A DNA stretch of 64,000 bases from NCBI GenBank assembly GCA_947631195.1, contig CANRKK010000004.1, forward strand, positions 1-64,000. Direction: 5' to 3'. The translations under genes were made by a program, and so were the position numbers. The stretch comes from an uncultured Clostridia bacterium. Lineage in GTDB: Bacteria; Bacillota; Clostridia; Christensenellales; Borkfalkiaceae. Positions 8,169 through 16,788 of this stretch are shown piece after piece. The notes beneath the pieces are model-generated. The model did no database searches. It saw only the letters and a program-made list of their open reading frames with translations, and was not told the DNA's origin. Numbering within the stretch: position 1 is the first letter of the stretch; every line of letters starts with the position of its first letter.

Positions 8169-8861
8169 TCATCCGAAAAAGCTCACCGCGCCCTTAAACA
8201 CCGCGTATGCAACTTTTTGTTGGTAGGAGGGGGAGGACAACAGCTTTTCGTCCTCGCCGTTCGTCAAAAAGCCGCACTCTACTATAACCGAGGGATTATC
8301 CGTGCATTTGAGCATATAATAGTCTCCCGGCAGGGCCGAGCTCTTTTTGACGCACTCTTCCATATCGTTGAGCGAAGCCTGGATACACTCCGCCAAAATT
8401 TTTCCCGTTTCGCTCTGCGGGTCATAAAAGGTCTGGCCGCCCCTGCGGCTTTCGAGGGGACAGGAGTTCTGGTGGACGGAAATAACCATGTCCGCGCCGC
8501 TTTCCTCTATTATCTGTTTGCGCTTTTTCATATCCCGCATCTTAAAGCCGCTCGTGGGCAGTCCGTACAGTCCGCCGTTGGACGTCCTCGTCATAACTAC
8601 TTTAAATCCCGCTTCGGAAAAATATCCCTTAAGCTGTTTTGCGACTGCAAGGTTGACGTCGCTCTCTTTGATTTTGGTTTCCTTTCCCAAAACTCCCGCG
8701 TCGACCCCGCCGTGGCCCGCGTCTATCACGATCACCCTGCCGCTGTTTGTCGCCGAGGCGGAGGCGGCAAGCGCGCCCGCGCACAGGCCAAGCGCTATTC
8801 CTGCTATGATAATAGCTATAACGGTGATAATTACACTCTTTTTAAATACTATTAATTTCAC
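8169..8861 (-). CDS. cwlD: N-acetylmuramoyl-L-alanine amidase, CwlD type
   Basis: This zinc amidase (Amidase_3 fold) has an N-terminal membrane anchor/signal at about residues 8-33. The catalytic region shows DAGHGGVDAG, the conserved glutamate in the KESDVNLA segment, SVHQNS and VIVECGFLTN. Its length (230) and single-domain layout fit CwlD, which works with PdaA to make muramic delta-lactam in spore cortex peptidoglycan. The apparent start is GTG at 8861, with no clear ribosome site. A sporulation role agrees with the other spore genes here but is inferred; a vegetative amidase is the alternative. Confidence 0.82.
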   Translation of the reverse strand: MKLIVFKKSVIITVIAIIIAGIALGLCAGALAASASATNSGRVIVIDAGHGGVDAGVLGKETKIKESDVNLAVAKQLKGYFSEAGFKVVMTRTSNGGLYGLPTSGFKMRDMKKRKQIIEESGADMVISVHQNSCPLESRRGGQTFYDPQSETGKILAECIQASLNDMEECVKKSSALPGDYYMLKCTDNPSVIVECGFLTNGEDEKLLSSPSYQQKVAYAVFKGAVSFFG

Positions 8862-8880
8862 GCTATATACTATGGAATAA

Positions 8881-8909
8881 TTGATTTTTTTATTACAAAG
8901 GGTTATAAT
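8881..8909 (+). promoter_or_regulatory. SigA promoter of mrnC operon
   Basis: TTGATT (8881-8886), 17-base spacer, TATAAT (8904-8909). Transcription should start at about 8915-8916, on the start codon of mrnC, implying a leaderless message. Confidence 0.85.
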
Positions 8910-8914
8910 TATCT

Positions 8915-9319
8915 ATGGAAAAAGCTATGATTGAATTCTTCGAGCCGCTGTCACAGGACAAGGCGGACAATTTAAGCCCCGTAACTCTCGCTTTTGTGGG
9001 CGACGCGGTCTATTCCCTGTACGTCCGCCAGAAGTTTGCGCTCGCCGCCGACTATCCCGCGGGCGAGTTGCAAAAGATGACGGTTGCAGAAGTTTCGGCC
9101 CACGGACAGAACGGACTGCTGCACAGGCTCGCGGGGAAGTTCACCCCGCACGAGGAGGAAATTTTCAGGCGCGGGCGCAACGCAAAAAAGCCCTCGCACA
9201 GCAAAAACGCCGACCTTGCCGAATACAACAATTCCACGGGATTGGAGGCGGTGATAGGCTGGCTGTATCTCACGGGGCAGCGGGACAGGCTGATAAATCT
9301 TCTGGCGGTGACCGAATGA
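8915..9319 (+). CDS. mrnC: Mini-ribonuclease III
   Basis: Mini-III is an RNase III catalytic domain without an RNA-binding domain; in Bacillus it trims the ends of 23S rRNA precursor. The 134-residue protein shows the signature LAFVGDAVYSLYVR near the N terminus and NADLAEYNNSTGLEAVIGWLYL, holding the acidic metal ligands. The ATG at 8915 has no Shine-Dalgarno and lies 5 bases past the -10 hexamer; the ATG at 8927 is an alternative with a weak upstream GGAAAAA. It overlaps rlmB by ATGA. The order mrnC-rlmB-sigH is the classical Firmicute one, except that yacP is missing. Confidence 0.93.
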   Translation: MEKAMIEFFEPLSQDKADNLSPVTLAFVGDAVYSLYVRQKFALAADYPAGELQKMTVAEVSAHGQNGLLHRLAGKFTPHEEEIFRRGRNAKKPSHSKNADLAEYNNSTGLEAVIGWLYLTGQRDRLINLLAVTE

Positions 9320-10023
9320 AAACCGAAGGCAGAAACGCCGTTTTGGAACTTCTCAAAACGGATAAAAATATAGATAAGATCCTCATGGAAAAGGGCGCGC
9401 AGGGCTCTCTGGGCAGAATTTTTGCCGAGGCCCGCAAAAAAAATATCCGCGTTCAGTTCGTCGATAAGAGGGCGCTCGACAGGGAGAGCGCGGAAGGCAG
9501 ACATCAGGGAGTTATAGCCTTTTCCTCCGGCTACGAATATTCCACGGTGGAGGACATAGTTGCGGCCAATCCCGCAAACGGCCTGATAATTCTCTGCGAC
9601 GGCATAGAGGACGTGCACAATCTCGGCTCTGTCATAAGGGTGGCGGAGTGCGTCGGCGCAAACGGCGTGGTTATTCCCCAAAACAACTCGGCGGCCGTAA
9701 CCGAAGCGGTGATAAGAATTTCTGCGGGCGCGGCCAACCACGTAAAGGTTGCAAGGGTGCCCTCTCTCAACAAAGCCATAGACGATTTAAAGGCGGGCGG
9801 CTATTGGATCTACGCTCTCGAAGCGGACGGCACAGACATATACGGCGCCGAACTTTCGGGCAACATCGCGCTCGTTATCGGCGGGGAGGACAGCGGAGTC
9901 AGGCGGCTCACCCGCGAAAAGTGCGACTTTACGCTCTCTCTGCCCCTCAGGGGCAAGGTCAATTCCCTTAACGCCTCGGTGGCCTTGGGGATTGCCGCAT
10001 ACGAGGTTCTGAGAAGAAGATGA
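9316..10023 (+). CDS. rlmB: 23S rRNA 2'-O-methyltransferase RlmB family
   Basis: This SpoU/TrmH-family (SPOUT) methyltransferase methylates ribose in 23S rRNA (G2251 in E. coli RlmB). The 235-residue protein has an N-terminal substrate-binding domain (1-75). The catalytic domain shows the three SPOUT motifs: DVHNLGSVIRVAECVGANGV, VIGGEDSGVRRLT and LPLRGKVNSLNASVALGIA. The length is typical. It overlaps mrnC and sigH by ATGA at both ends, so the three are translationally coupled. Confidence 0.93.
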   Translation: MKTEGRNAVLELLKTDKNIDKILMEKGAQGSLGRIFAEARKKNIRVQFVDKRALDRESAEGRHQGVIAFSSGYEYSTVEDIVAANPANGLIILCDGIEDVHNLGSVIRVAECVGANGVVIPQNNSAAVTEAVIRISAGAANHVKVARVPSLNKAIDDLKAGGYWIYALEADGTDIYGAELSGNIALVIGGEDSGVRRLTREKCDFTLSLPLRGKVNSLNASVALGIAAYEVLRRR

Positions 10024-10580
10024 ACGAGGAGCAACTAATACTTTCCGCCCGCAGCGGCGACAAGGCGGCCATAAGCGAACTTTTGAATAAGTACGCCCCG
10101 CTCGTAAAGTCCGTCTCGGCAGGTTTTTTTATAAGCGGAGCCACGGACGAGGACCTCTTTCAGGAGGGCATGGTGGGGCTGTACTCCGCGATAGGCGGAT
10201 ATAACCCGTCGGTCAACGTCACCTTTTCCACGTATGCGTACAGGTGCGTGCGCAACGCCGTCATAGACGCGGTAAAAAAGAGCCTCGGGGCAAAGTACTC
10301 GGCTCTCAACAATTTTGTGCCGATAGTGGAGATATCCGACGTCCGCGCCCTCTCGGACCCCGAAGACGAACTCATCCGCCGCGAGCAGAGGGGCGAGTTT
10401 TTGCAGAAGATATCGGGCGTCTTGTCGGCCTTTGAATTTAAAGTGACGGTAATGTATTTGGACGGGCTGTCCTGCGCCGAAATTGCGCGGACGCTCAACA
10501 AAACGGCAAAATCGGTAGGCAACGCCCTCACTCGGTCAAAAAACAAATTGCAAAAATCCTATTATACGGAGCAGAACTAA
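10020..10580 (+). CDS. sigH: RNA polymerase sigma factor SigH (sporulation initiation)
   Basis: This sigma-70-family factor of 186 residues has region 2 (DEDLFQEGMVGLYSAIGGYN, then the TFSTYAYRCVRNAVIDAVKK core-binding and -10 recognition helix) and region 4 (LSCAEIARTLNKTAKSVGNA helix-turn-helix). Position after rlmB matches Bacillus sigH, which drives transition-state and early sporulation genes. It is about 30 residues shorter than the Bacillus protein (218). It overlaps rlmB by ATGA, and dnaX starts directly after its stop, so it may be co-transcribed with replication genes. Confidence 0.85.
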   Translation: MNEEQLILSARSGDKAAISELLNKYAPLVKSVSAGFFISGATDEDLFQEGMVGLYSAIGGYNPSVNVTFSTYAYRCVRNAVIDAVKKSLGAKYSALNNFVPIVEISDVRALSDPEDELIRREQRGEFLQKISGVLSAFEFKVTVMYLDGLSCAEIARTLNKTAKSVGNALTRSKNKLQKSYYTEQN

Positions 10581-12266
10581 ATGGCATATCTTGCTTTTTA
10601 CAGAACATTCCGTCCCACGTCCTTCGATACGGTCGTCCGTCAGGAACACATAGTCCGTATTCTCAAAAACCAGATTGAGAGCGGCAAGATTGGTCACGCA
10701 TACCTGTTTTGCGGGCCGCGCGGCACGGGCAAAACCACCCTTGCCAAAATTTTTGCGCGCGCAATCAACTGCGAAAATCCCCAAAACGGCTCGCCGTGCG
10801 GGGTGTGCCCCACGTGCAGGGCGTTGGCGGAGGGGAGCAACCTTGACATTTCCGAAATAGACGCGGCCTCAAACAACGGCGTCGACGAAATGCGCGACCT
10901 ACGCGAAAAGGTGCAATATCCCCCCGTGGCGGGCAAATACAAAGTCTATATCATAGACGAGGTCCACATGCTCACCCAGTCGGCTTTTAACGCTGTTTTA
11001 AAGACCTTGGAGGAGCCGCCCCGCCACGCAGTGTTTATACTCGCCACAACCGAGCCCCAAAAGATCCCCGCAACCATAATGTCGAGGTGCATGAGGTTTG
11101 ATTTCAAGCTGATTCCCCAAAAGGATCTGGAGGAGCTCATAAAGTCCGTCCTTATCAAAACGGGCAAGGAGTTCGAGGAGGAGGCCGTTTCGGCAATCGC
11201 AAGGGCGGGCGCGGGCAGCGCGCGCGACAGCTTGTCCATAGCCGACATGTGCGCTTCCTATTCCGAAGGCAAGCTGACGTACAGGGACGTTGCCGACGTT
11301 TTGGGCTCGGCGGATTTTTTGAAAATAGCCGAAATTTGCCGCTATATTCTCTCGGAGGACAGTCAAAATGCGCTCACCGCGGTAGAAAATATACTTTCAA
11401 CGGGCAAGAGCGTCGGCGTTTTGGCAAAGGATCTGCTCGCCTTTTTAAATAATATTGCGATAGTAAAGGTCTGCCGCACCGCGCGGGAGATAATAAACCT
11501 GCCCGACGAAACGTACTCGGCCATTGCGGAAATAGCAAAGCTCTGCGACGGGCACAAACTTCTGCGCGTAACCGAAATTCTGGCGCAGGCCGAATCGGAC
11601 ATGAGATTTTCCACAAGCGGCAGAATCACTCTCGAAACGGCCGTGCTCAAGTGTTCCCTTCCGCAGGAGGACTACAACATAGACGCCCTCATAGGCAAGA
11701 TAGCCGCGCTTGAAAAACAGGTTGCGGAAATAAAGTCAAATCCCCCCGCGTTTGCCCCCGCAAAAGATAGGGCGGCAGAACAACCCGTTCCTCCCGCCGT
11801 TAAGGCGGAGCCCGTAAAGCAGGCTATGGTCGAGGATGACGAGGCCTCCCCGTTTGACGGGCCGCAGCAGAAAAAACCTTCGGAGGCGGTGCAGCCCGTC
11901 ATCTGGGAGCAGGTTCCCGCGGCGGCTCCGTCGTCGGGACATCTTAGCGAGAACGACAAGCGCACTATTTTCGCAAAGGTAATCAAAAGCCTGCGCACCA
12001 CCCATAAAAACGCGGTGCTCTTCACCCTCTGCATGGATCTGATAACCGAATTCGAGGGCGACAAACTTATTTTTATAACCGACAACGAATCTGTCTACAA
12101 GGCGCTCAACCGCACCGAAAACTATAATTTTATCGGCGGCGTTGTGGCGGAGTTCGGCGTGACGGAGTATGAAATCCGCTACAGACCCAAGGGCGAAAGC
12201 GACTTTGACAAGGCGCTCGGCGAGCTGAAAAACAACTTCGGCGGCGCCGACATAACAATAAAATAG
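10581..12266 (+). CDS. dnaX: DNA polymerase III subunit gamma/tau
   Basis: DnaX is the ATPase of the replicative clamp loader. The 561-residue protein has Walker A GPRGTGKTT (43-51), a zinc module with Cys64, 73, 76 and 79, Walker B IIDEVHML, and the SRC arginine-finger motif (IMSRCMRF). Domain III follows, then a proline/alanine-rich linker (about 390-455) and a C-terminal domain expected to bind polymerase. No programmed frameshift signal like that of E. coli is evident, so a single long form is likely. The start codon directly follows the sigH stop without a clear ribosome site. Confidence 0.95.
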   Translation: MAYLAFYRTFRPTSFDTVVRQEHIVRILKNQIESGKIGHAYLFCGPRGTGKTTLAKIFARAINCENPQNGSPCGVCPTCRALAEGSNLDISEIDAASNNGVDEMRDLREKVQYPPVAGKYKVYIIDEVHMLTQSAFNAVLKTLEEPPRHAVFILATTEPQKIPATIMSRCMRFDFKLIPQKDLEELIKSVLIKTGKEFEEEAVSAIARAGAGSARDSLSIADMCASYSEGKLTYRDVADVLGSADFLKIAEICRYILSEDSQNALTAVENILSTGKSVGVLAKDLLAFLNNIAIVKVCRTAREIINLPDETYSAIAEIAKLCDGHKLLRVTEILAQAESDMRFSTSGRITLETAVLKCSLPQEDYNIDALIGKIAALEKQVAEIKSNPPAFAPAKDRAAEQPVPPAVKAEPVKQAMVEDDEASPFDGPQQKKPSEAVQPVIWEQVPAAAPSSGHLSENDKRTIFAKVIKSLRTTHKNAVLFTLCMDLITEFEGDKLIFITDNESVYKALNRTENYNFIGGVVAEFGVTEYEIRYRPKGESDFDKALGELKNNFGGADITIK

Positions 12267-12299
12267 ATTTTTCAAAATATTTTTCGGAGGTCAGGATAA

Positions 12300-12668
12300 A
12301 TGGCAGCATTCAGAGGTGGCGGCGGCATGGGCAACATGCAAAATATGATCCGCGAAGCCCAAAAGATGCAGGAACAGATGCAGGAGGCCGACAAGGAGCT
12401 CGAGGAGCTTGAAGTCGTCGGGCTGTCCGGCGGCGGCGAAGAGGGCGACGAAACGGTAGTCGTGTACATGAACGGCAAAAAAATAATAAACGGCATAGAG
12501 TTCGGTAGCAAGCTCTCCGAAATGATAGATATCACCGACGGGGACGACGTTGAAATGCTCGAAGATCTCATCATGGCCGCAATTTTGGACGGCTACAAGA
12601 AGGCGGACGCCGAATACGAGGCAAAAATGGGCCCCTTTGCAAAGGCGGGCGGCGGGATTCTCCGCTGA
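12300..12668 (+). CDS. ebfC: YbaB/EbfC family nucleoid-associated protein
   Basis: This small DNA-binding protein of 122 residues forms a tweezer-like dimer and coats the nucleoid. After a short glycine-rich start comes a helical segment rich in Gln, Glu and Met (15-40), then a beta-hairpin region and the helix EMLEDLIMAAILDGYKKAD. CGGAGG precedes the ATG. The dnaX-ebfC-recR order is widely conserved and supports the call. Confidence 0.93.
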   Translation: MAAFRGGGGMGNMQNMIREAQKMQEQMQEADKELEELEVVGLSGGGEEGDETVVVYMNGKKIINGIEFGSKLSEMIDITDGDDVEMLEDLIMAAILDGYKKADAEYEAKMGPFAKAGGGILR

Positions 12669-12680
12669 TACAGGAGCAGA

Positions 12681-13271
12681 ATGGACGTATTTATCGAACC
12701 GATAGGCAAGCTGATAAACCAATTTTCAAAGCTGCCGGGCGTCGGCAAAAAGACCGCGCAACGCTACGCATACAAGATAATAAGCATGAGCGAGGCCGAA
12801 GCGCGCGAGTTTGCGGCGTGCATAGTCAACTGCAAACAGAGAGTAAAATACTGCAAGATCTGCGGCAACTTCACCGAAAACGACGTGTGCGATATCTGCC
12901 GTTCGCGCGATAAGAGCACGATCTGCGTGGTAAAGGAGCCCAAGGACGTCATCGCCATGGAAAAATTACACGAATACAAGGGCGTGTATCACGTTCTTCA
13001 CGGCGTAATTTCCCCCATGGACGGCGTGGGCCCCAACGATATCCGCATAAAGGAGCTGCTGGCGCGCCTCGACGACGGCGTAAAGGAAGTAATAATGGCC
13101 ACCAATCCCGACGTTGAGGGCGAGGCAACGGCAATGTATATAGCGCGGCTGATAAAGCCTCTCGGCGTAAACGTCACCCGCCTTGCGCACGGCATACCCG
13201 TGGGCGGCGAACTCGAATATACCGACGAGGTCACGCTCTCCCGCGCCCTCATCGAGAGAAAACAAATTTAA
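12681..13271 (+). CDS. recR: Recombination mediator RecR
   Basis: RecR works with RecO and RecF to load RecA at gaps. The 196-residue protein has the N-terminal helix-hairpin-helix ([14 protein letters not shown], 14-27), a four-cysteine zinc finger ([16 protein letters not shown], about 56-71), and a Toprim domain with the [12 protein letters not shown] and [11 protein letters not shown] segments. The length and domain order are standard. It follows ebfC by 12 bases. Confidence 0.96.
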   Translation: MDVFIEPIGKLINQFSKLPGVGKKTAQRYAYKIISMSEAEAREFAACIVNCKQRVKYCKICGNFTENDVCDICRSRDKSTICVVKEPKDVIAMEKLHEYKGVYHVLHGVISPMDGVGPNDIRIKELLARLDDGVKEVIMATNPDVEGEATAMYIARLIKPLGVNVTRLAHGIPVGGELEYTDEVTLSRALIERKQI

Positions 13272-13280
13272 GGAGCAACT

Positions 13281-14270
13281 ATGAACGTCTCTGTTTTGGG
13301 ATGCGGCCGCTGGGGTTCGTTTATAGCGTGGTATCAGGCCACCGTACTGAAAAACAAAGTTATATCGTGGGGCCCCGAGGGGGACTATTCCTACGAGGTT
13401 TTAAAAAACGAGGGCAAAAACGAGTATGTGACCCTCGATAAATCCATAGAGCTAACCTGCGACTTGCAGCGCGCCGTAACCGCGGCCGACGTTATAATAA
13501 TTTCCATATCTTCGCAGGGCCTGCGCGGATTTATGCAAAAGGTAACAAAATATCCCGTGGAAGATAAAATTTTCGTGCTCTGCATGAAGGGCATAGAGGA
13601 GGCCACGGGCAAGCGGCTCTCGGAAGTTTTGACAGAGAGCGGCATAAAACAGGACAAAATAGCGGTGTGGGTCGGCCCCGGTCACATACAGGCGTTCACC
13701 AAGGGCATACCCAACTGCATGGTTATAGACAGTTACAGCGAAGACCTAAAACGCTTTATCGCCGACAGTTTCAAGTCTAATCTGATCCGTTTTTACTACG
13801 GCAACGACATAATAGGCTCCGAAATCGGCGCGGCGGCCAAAAACGTGTTGGGCATTGCCGCGGGCGTGCTCGACGGCAGCGGCTACGTCAGTTTAAAGGG
13901 CCCCCTTATGGCGAGGGGCGCCTACGAAGTGGGCAAACTCATAAAGGCTATGGGCGGAAACTTTACCTCTGCCTACGGGCTGGCCCATCTCGGCGACTAC
14001 GAAACGACCCTGTTTTCGGAGTACTCGCACAACAGAAAATACGGCGAGATGATGGCCCACGGCGCGCGTTTTGAAAAACTTGCCGAGGGAGTTATGACGG
14101 CAAAGGCCATGAAGGAGTTGGGGGACAGATACAATCTGGAACTTCCCATAACCAACGCGGTTTACGAGGCGTGTTTTTTATCCCACGCCTTCGAGTCGGG
14201 CGACGGCGCCGCAAACTGTATGAAAATAATACTTAAGCTGTTTGAACGCAGCACCAAGAGCGAATTTTAA
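13281..14270 (+). CDS. gpsA: Glycerol-3-phosphate dehydrogenase, GpsA-like
   Basis: GpsA reduces dihydroxyacetone phosphate to sn-glycerol-3-phosphate for phospholipid synthesis. The 329-residue protein has a Rossmann motif GCGRWGS (7-13), the WVGPGH segment near 133 and the catalytic-lysine region SEIGAAAKNVLGIAAGVLDG, followed by an all-helical C-terminal domain. It departs from the textbook consensus (GPGH rather than GPSHAEE; LKGPLMARG rather than NxKAALITRG), so it is a divergent member and another substrate cannot be excluded. It lies between recR and typA. Confidence 0.8.
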   Translation: MNVSVLGCGRWGSFIAWYQATVLKNKVISWGPEGDYSYEVLKNEGKNEYVTLDKSIELTCDLQRAVTAADVIIISISSQGLRGFMQKVTKYPVEDKIFVLCMKGIEEATGKRLSEVLTESGIKQDKIAVWVGPGHIQAFTKGIPNCMVIDSYSEDLKRFIADSFKSNLIRFYYGNDIIGSEIGAAAKNVLGIAAGVLDGSGYVSLKGPLMARGAYEVGKLIKAMGGNFTSAYGLAHLGDYETTLFSEYSHNRKYGEMMAHGARFEKLAEGVMTAKAMKELGDRYNLELPITNAVYEACFLSHAFESGDGAANCMKIILKLFERSTKSEF

Positions 14271-14291
14271 ATACTTGATATAAGGACTTAT

Positions 14292-16118
14292 ATGCTGAGA
14301 GAAGATTTAAGAAACGTAGCGATTATCGCACATGTAGACCACGGCAAAACGACCCTTGTGGACGCAATGCTCAAACAGAGCCATACCTTCCGCGAAAACC
14401 AGGCGGTTGAGGAGAGGGTTATGGACAGCAACGATTTGGAGCGCGAGCGCGGCATAACCATACTTGCGAAAAACACGTCGGTACACTATAAGGGAGTAAA
14501 AATCAACATAGTCGACACCCCGGGGCACGCCGATTTTTCGGGCGAAGTGGAAAGGGTGATGATGATGGTAAACGGCGTGCTCGTTCTGGTTGACGCCGCC
14601 GAGGGCCCCATGCCACAGACCCGCTTCGTCGTCCAAAAGGCGCTTGAAATGGGCCACAGGTTAATAATTGTAGTCAACAAAATCGACCGCCCCGACGCCC
14701 GTCTCAACGAGGTGCAGGACGAAATTTTGGAACTTTTGCTCGATTTAAATGCCTCCGACGACCAGTTTTCCAGCCCCGTGGTATGGTGTTCGGGCAGGGA
14801 CGGCACGGCCACTTTGGACATAAACAAGCCGGGCACTGACCTTTCGCCGCTTTTCGATACCATTTTGGAACATATCCAACCCATGGAGGCGGATATAGAG
14901 GGCCCCGCCCAGCTTCTCTGTTCGTCCATAGACTACAACGACTACGTCGGCAGGATAGGCATAGGCAGGATAGAGCGCGGCGTCGTAAAGCAGGGCCAGC
15001 AGGTGGTTGTTGCCAACTACAACAACATACAGCAGCGCACCCCCGGTAAAATAGTTAATTTATATCAGATCGAGGGCCTCACCCGCGTTCCCTGCGAAGA
15101 GGCAAAAGCGGGCGACATAGTATGTTTTTCGGGCCTTGAAAAGATAAATATCGGCGACACGATCTGCGCGCCCGAGTGCGTGGAGCCCCACAAATTCGTA
15201 AAGATTACCGAGCCCACCGTGGAAATGACTTTCTCGGTTAACGATTCCCCGTTTGCGGGCAAAGACGGCAAATACGTCACCACCCGCCACCTGCACGACA
15301 GGCTTTTCCGCGAACTTTTAAAGGACGTGTCTTTGAGGGTGGAGGAAACGGGCAGCCCCGACAGCTACCGCGTGTGCGGCAGGGGAGAGATGCACCTTTC
15401 AATTCTTATCGAAAGCATGCGCAGGGAGGGCTATGAATTTCAGGTCTCCACGCCCAAAGTACTTTATAAGGAAATAGACGGCGTACGCTACGAACCCATG
15501 GAGAGGCTGATAATCGACGTCCCCGACGAGAGCGCGGGCGCCGTATTCCAGAGCATGGGCAACCGCAAGGGCGAACTTCTCCACATGAGCGCCGTCGGCA
15601 GCCGCACGCGGTTGGAATTTATAATTCCCGCCAGGGGCCTTTTCGGTTACAAGTCGGAATTTTTGACCTCCACCAAGGGCGAGGGCGTGATGAACAGCGT
15701 ATTTTTCGAATACCAGCCCTACAAAGGTGAAATTTCCCGCCGCAACACAGGCTCTTTGGTTGCCTTCGAAACGGGCGAATCGGTAACCTACGGCCTCTAT
15801 AACGCGCAGGGCAGGGGCACGCTGTTTATCGGCGCGGGCACCCCCGTATATGAGGGAATGGTTATAGGCGAGTCCCCCAAGAGCGACGACATCAACGTGA
15901 ACGTATGCAAGACCAAGCACCTTACCAACACGCGTTCCTCCTCCAGCGACGAGGCCCTGCGGCTCATAACTCCCAAAAAGATGAGCCTTGAAGAATGTCT
16001 TGAATTTATCGGCGACGACGAGCTTCTGGAAGTGACGCCCAAAAACATACGCATCCGCAAGCGCATACTCGACAGCGAGCTCCGCGCAAAGGCGCGCGCC
16101 AAAGAAAAAAAGCAATAG
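14292..16118 (+). CDS. typA: Ribosome-associated GTPase TypA/BipA
   Basis: TypA is a translational GTPase that assists 50S assembly and stress adaptation. The 608-residue protein shows G1 HVDHGKTTLVD (16-26), the switch II motif DTPGHADF, NKID and a GTP-binding SGRDG-like segment. EF-G-like domains II, III and V follow, then the TypA-specific C-terminal domain with a basic tail. A terminator lies 33 bases beyond the stop. Confidence 0.96.
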   Translation: MLREDLRNVAIIAHVDHGKTTLVDAMLKQSHTFRENQAVEERVMDSNDLERERGITILAKNTSVHYKGVKINIVDTPGHADFSGEVERVMMMVNGVLVLVDAAEGPMPQTRFVVQKALEMGHRLIIVVNKIDRPDARLNEVQDEILELLLDLNASDDQFSSPVVWCSGRDGTATLDINKPGTDLSPLFDTILEHIQPMEADIEGPAQLLCSSIDYNDYVGRIGIGRIERGVVKQGQQVVVANYNNIQQRTPGKIVNLYQIEGLTRVPCEEAKAGDIVCFSGLEKINIGDTICAPECVEPHKFVKITEPTVEMTFSVNDSPFAGKDGKYVTTRHLHDRLFRELLKDVSLRVEETGSPDSYRVCGRGEMHLSILIESMRREGYEFQVSTPKVLYKEIDGVRYEPMERLIIDVPDESAGAVFQSMGNRKGELLHMSAVGSRTRLEFIIPARGLFGYKSEFLTSTKGEGVMNSVFFEYQPYKGEISRRNTGSLVAFETGESVTYGLYNAQGRGTLFIGAGTPVYEGMVIGESPKSDDINVNVCKTKHLTNTRSSSSDEALRLITPKKMSLEECLEFIGDDELLEVTPKNIRIRKRILDSELRAKARAKEKKQ

Positions 16119-16150
16119 ACGGCATAACTTGCAGCCGCAAATAATAAAAT

Positions 16151-16180
16151 ATACCACTCCGCAAGGGGCGGTATTTTTTT
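16151..16180 (+). terminator. Intrinsic terminator after typA
   Basis: ATACCACTCC/GGGGCGGTAT (loop GCAA, one mismatch) runs directly into seven T. It ends 12 bases before the yabP ATG, with only the AAGGAG ribosome site between. Confidence 0.85.
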
Positions 16181-16192
16181 AAGGAGAATAAA

Positions 16193-16441
16193 ATGGAAGG
16201 CCATAATTTAACCATAGAGGGCTGCAAGCGCATAACCGCGACCGACATAATAAGCGTGGACAGTTTTTCGGACAAACAGATAGTTTTAAGCTATGCGAAC
16301 GGCAGGATAGTGGTGCAGGGCAGCGGCATGAAAATAGTCAATTTTTCCAAGAGTTCGGGGGCCTTTTCGGCCGCGGGCGACATTTACGGCGCGCGCTACC
16401 TCCAAAAGGGCACAAGCCTCAGGCAAAAACTGTTTAAATAA
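16193..16441 (+). CDS. yabP: Sporulation protein YabP
   Basis: YabP/YqfC-family protein of 82 residues, a small all-beta protein needed for spore cortex/coat formation and normally expressed in the mother cell. The family pattern is seen in HNLTIEGCKRI, then a beta-rich stretch ending in LQKGTSL. AAGGAG precedes the ATG. Its stop overlaps the yabQ start (TAATG). yabP-yabQ-divIC is a conserved Firmicute cluster. No vegetative promoter fits between the typA terminator and the ATG, so a sporulation promoter upstream of the hairpin or read-through is likely. Confidence 0.9.
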   Translation: MEGHNLTIEGCKRITATDIISVDSFSDKQIVLSYANGRIVVQGSGMKIVNFSKSSGAFSAAGDIYGARYLQKGTSLRQKLFK

Positions 16442-16788
16442 TGCAGGTCTATATTTTTATAGTGTGCATGTTCACGGGCGTGACAAGCGGCGTGGCGTAC
16501 GATATTTTATACATAGTCCGCTGCGCCGTCTGCGGCCCCGACAAGTCGGCATACACCCTAAAGGACAAGATATTTTTGATAATCTGCGACCTCATCTACT
16601 GCATTGTTTTTGCCGCGGGCTTTATATTTATCTCCGTCGTATGCGATTTGGGCAGGTTCAGGCTGTTTATGTTCATAGGCTGCGCCCTCGGCGCCCTCAT
16701 ATATTTAAAAAGTTTACACATAATTGTTGCATTTTTCGTAAGCAAAGTGTATAATATTATCACGGCGAAAAAGGAGAATAAAAAGTGA
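16441..16788 (+). CDS. yabQ: Spore cortex biosynthesis protein YabQ
   Basis: A 115-residue membrane protein of the Spore_YabQ family with about three or four predicted spans: FIVCMFTGVTSGVAYDILY at the start, two central hydrophobic segments, and a last one near residue 85. Bacillus YabQ is a mother-cell membrane protein required for cortex assembly. It is coupled to yabP by a TAATG overlap, and its stop lies within the first codons of divIC. Confidence 0.9.
   Translation: MQVYIFIVCMFTGVTSGVAYDILYIVRCAVCGPDKSAYTLKDKIFLIICDLIYCIVFAAGFIFISVVCDLGRFRLFMFIGCALGALIYLKSLHIIVAFFVSKVYNIITAKKENKK

Noticed and set aside
10581-12266. Programmed frameshift in dnaX
   Set aside because: The only A-run (around 11871-11876) lacks the E. 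coli-type slippery sequence with a following stop codon in the -1 frame and stem-loop that I could support.
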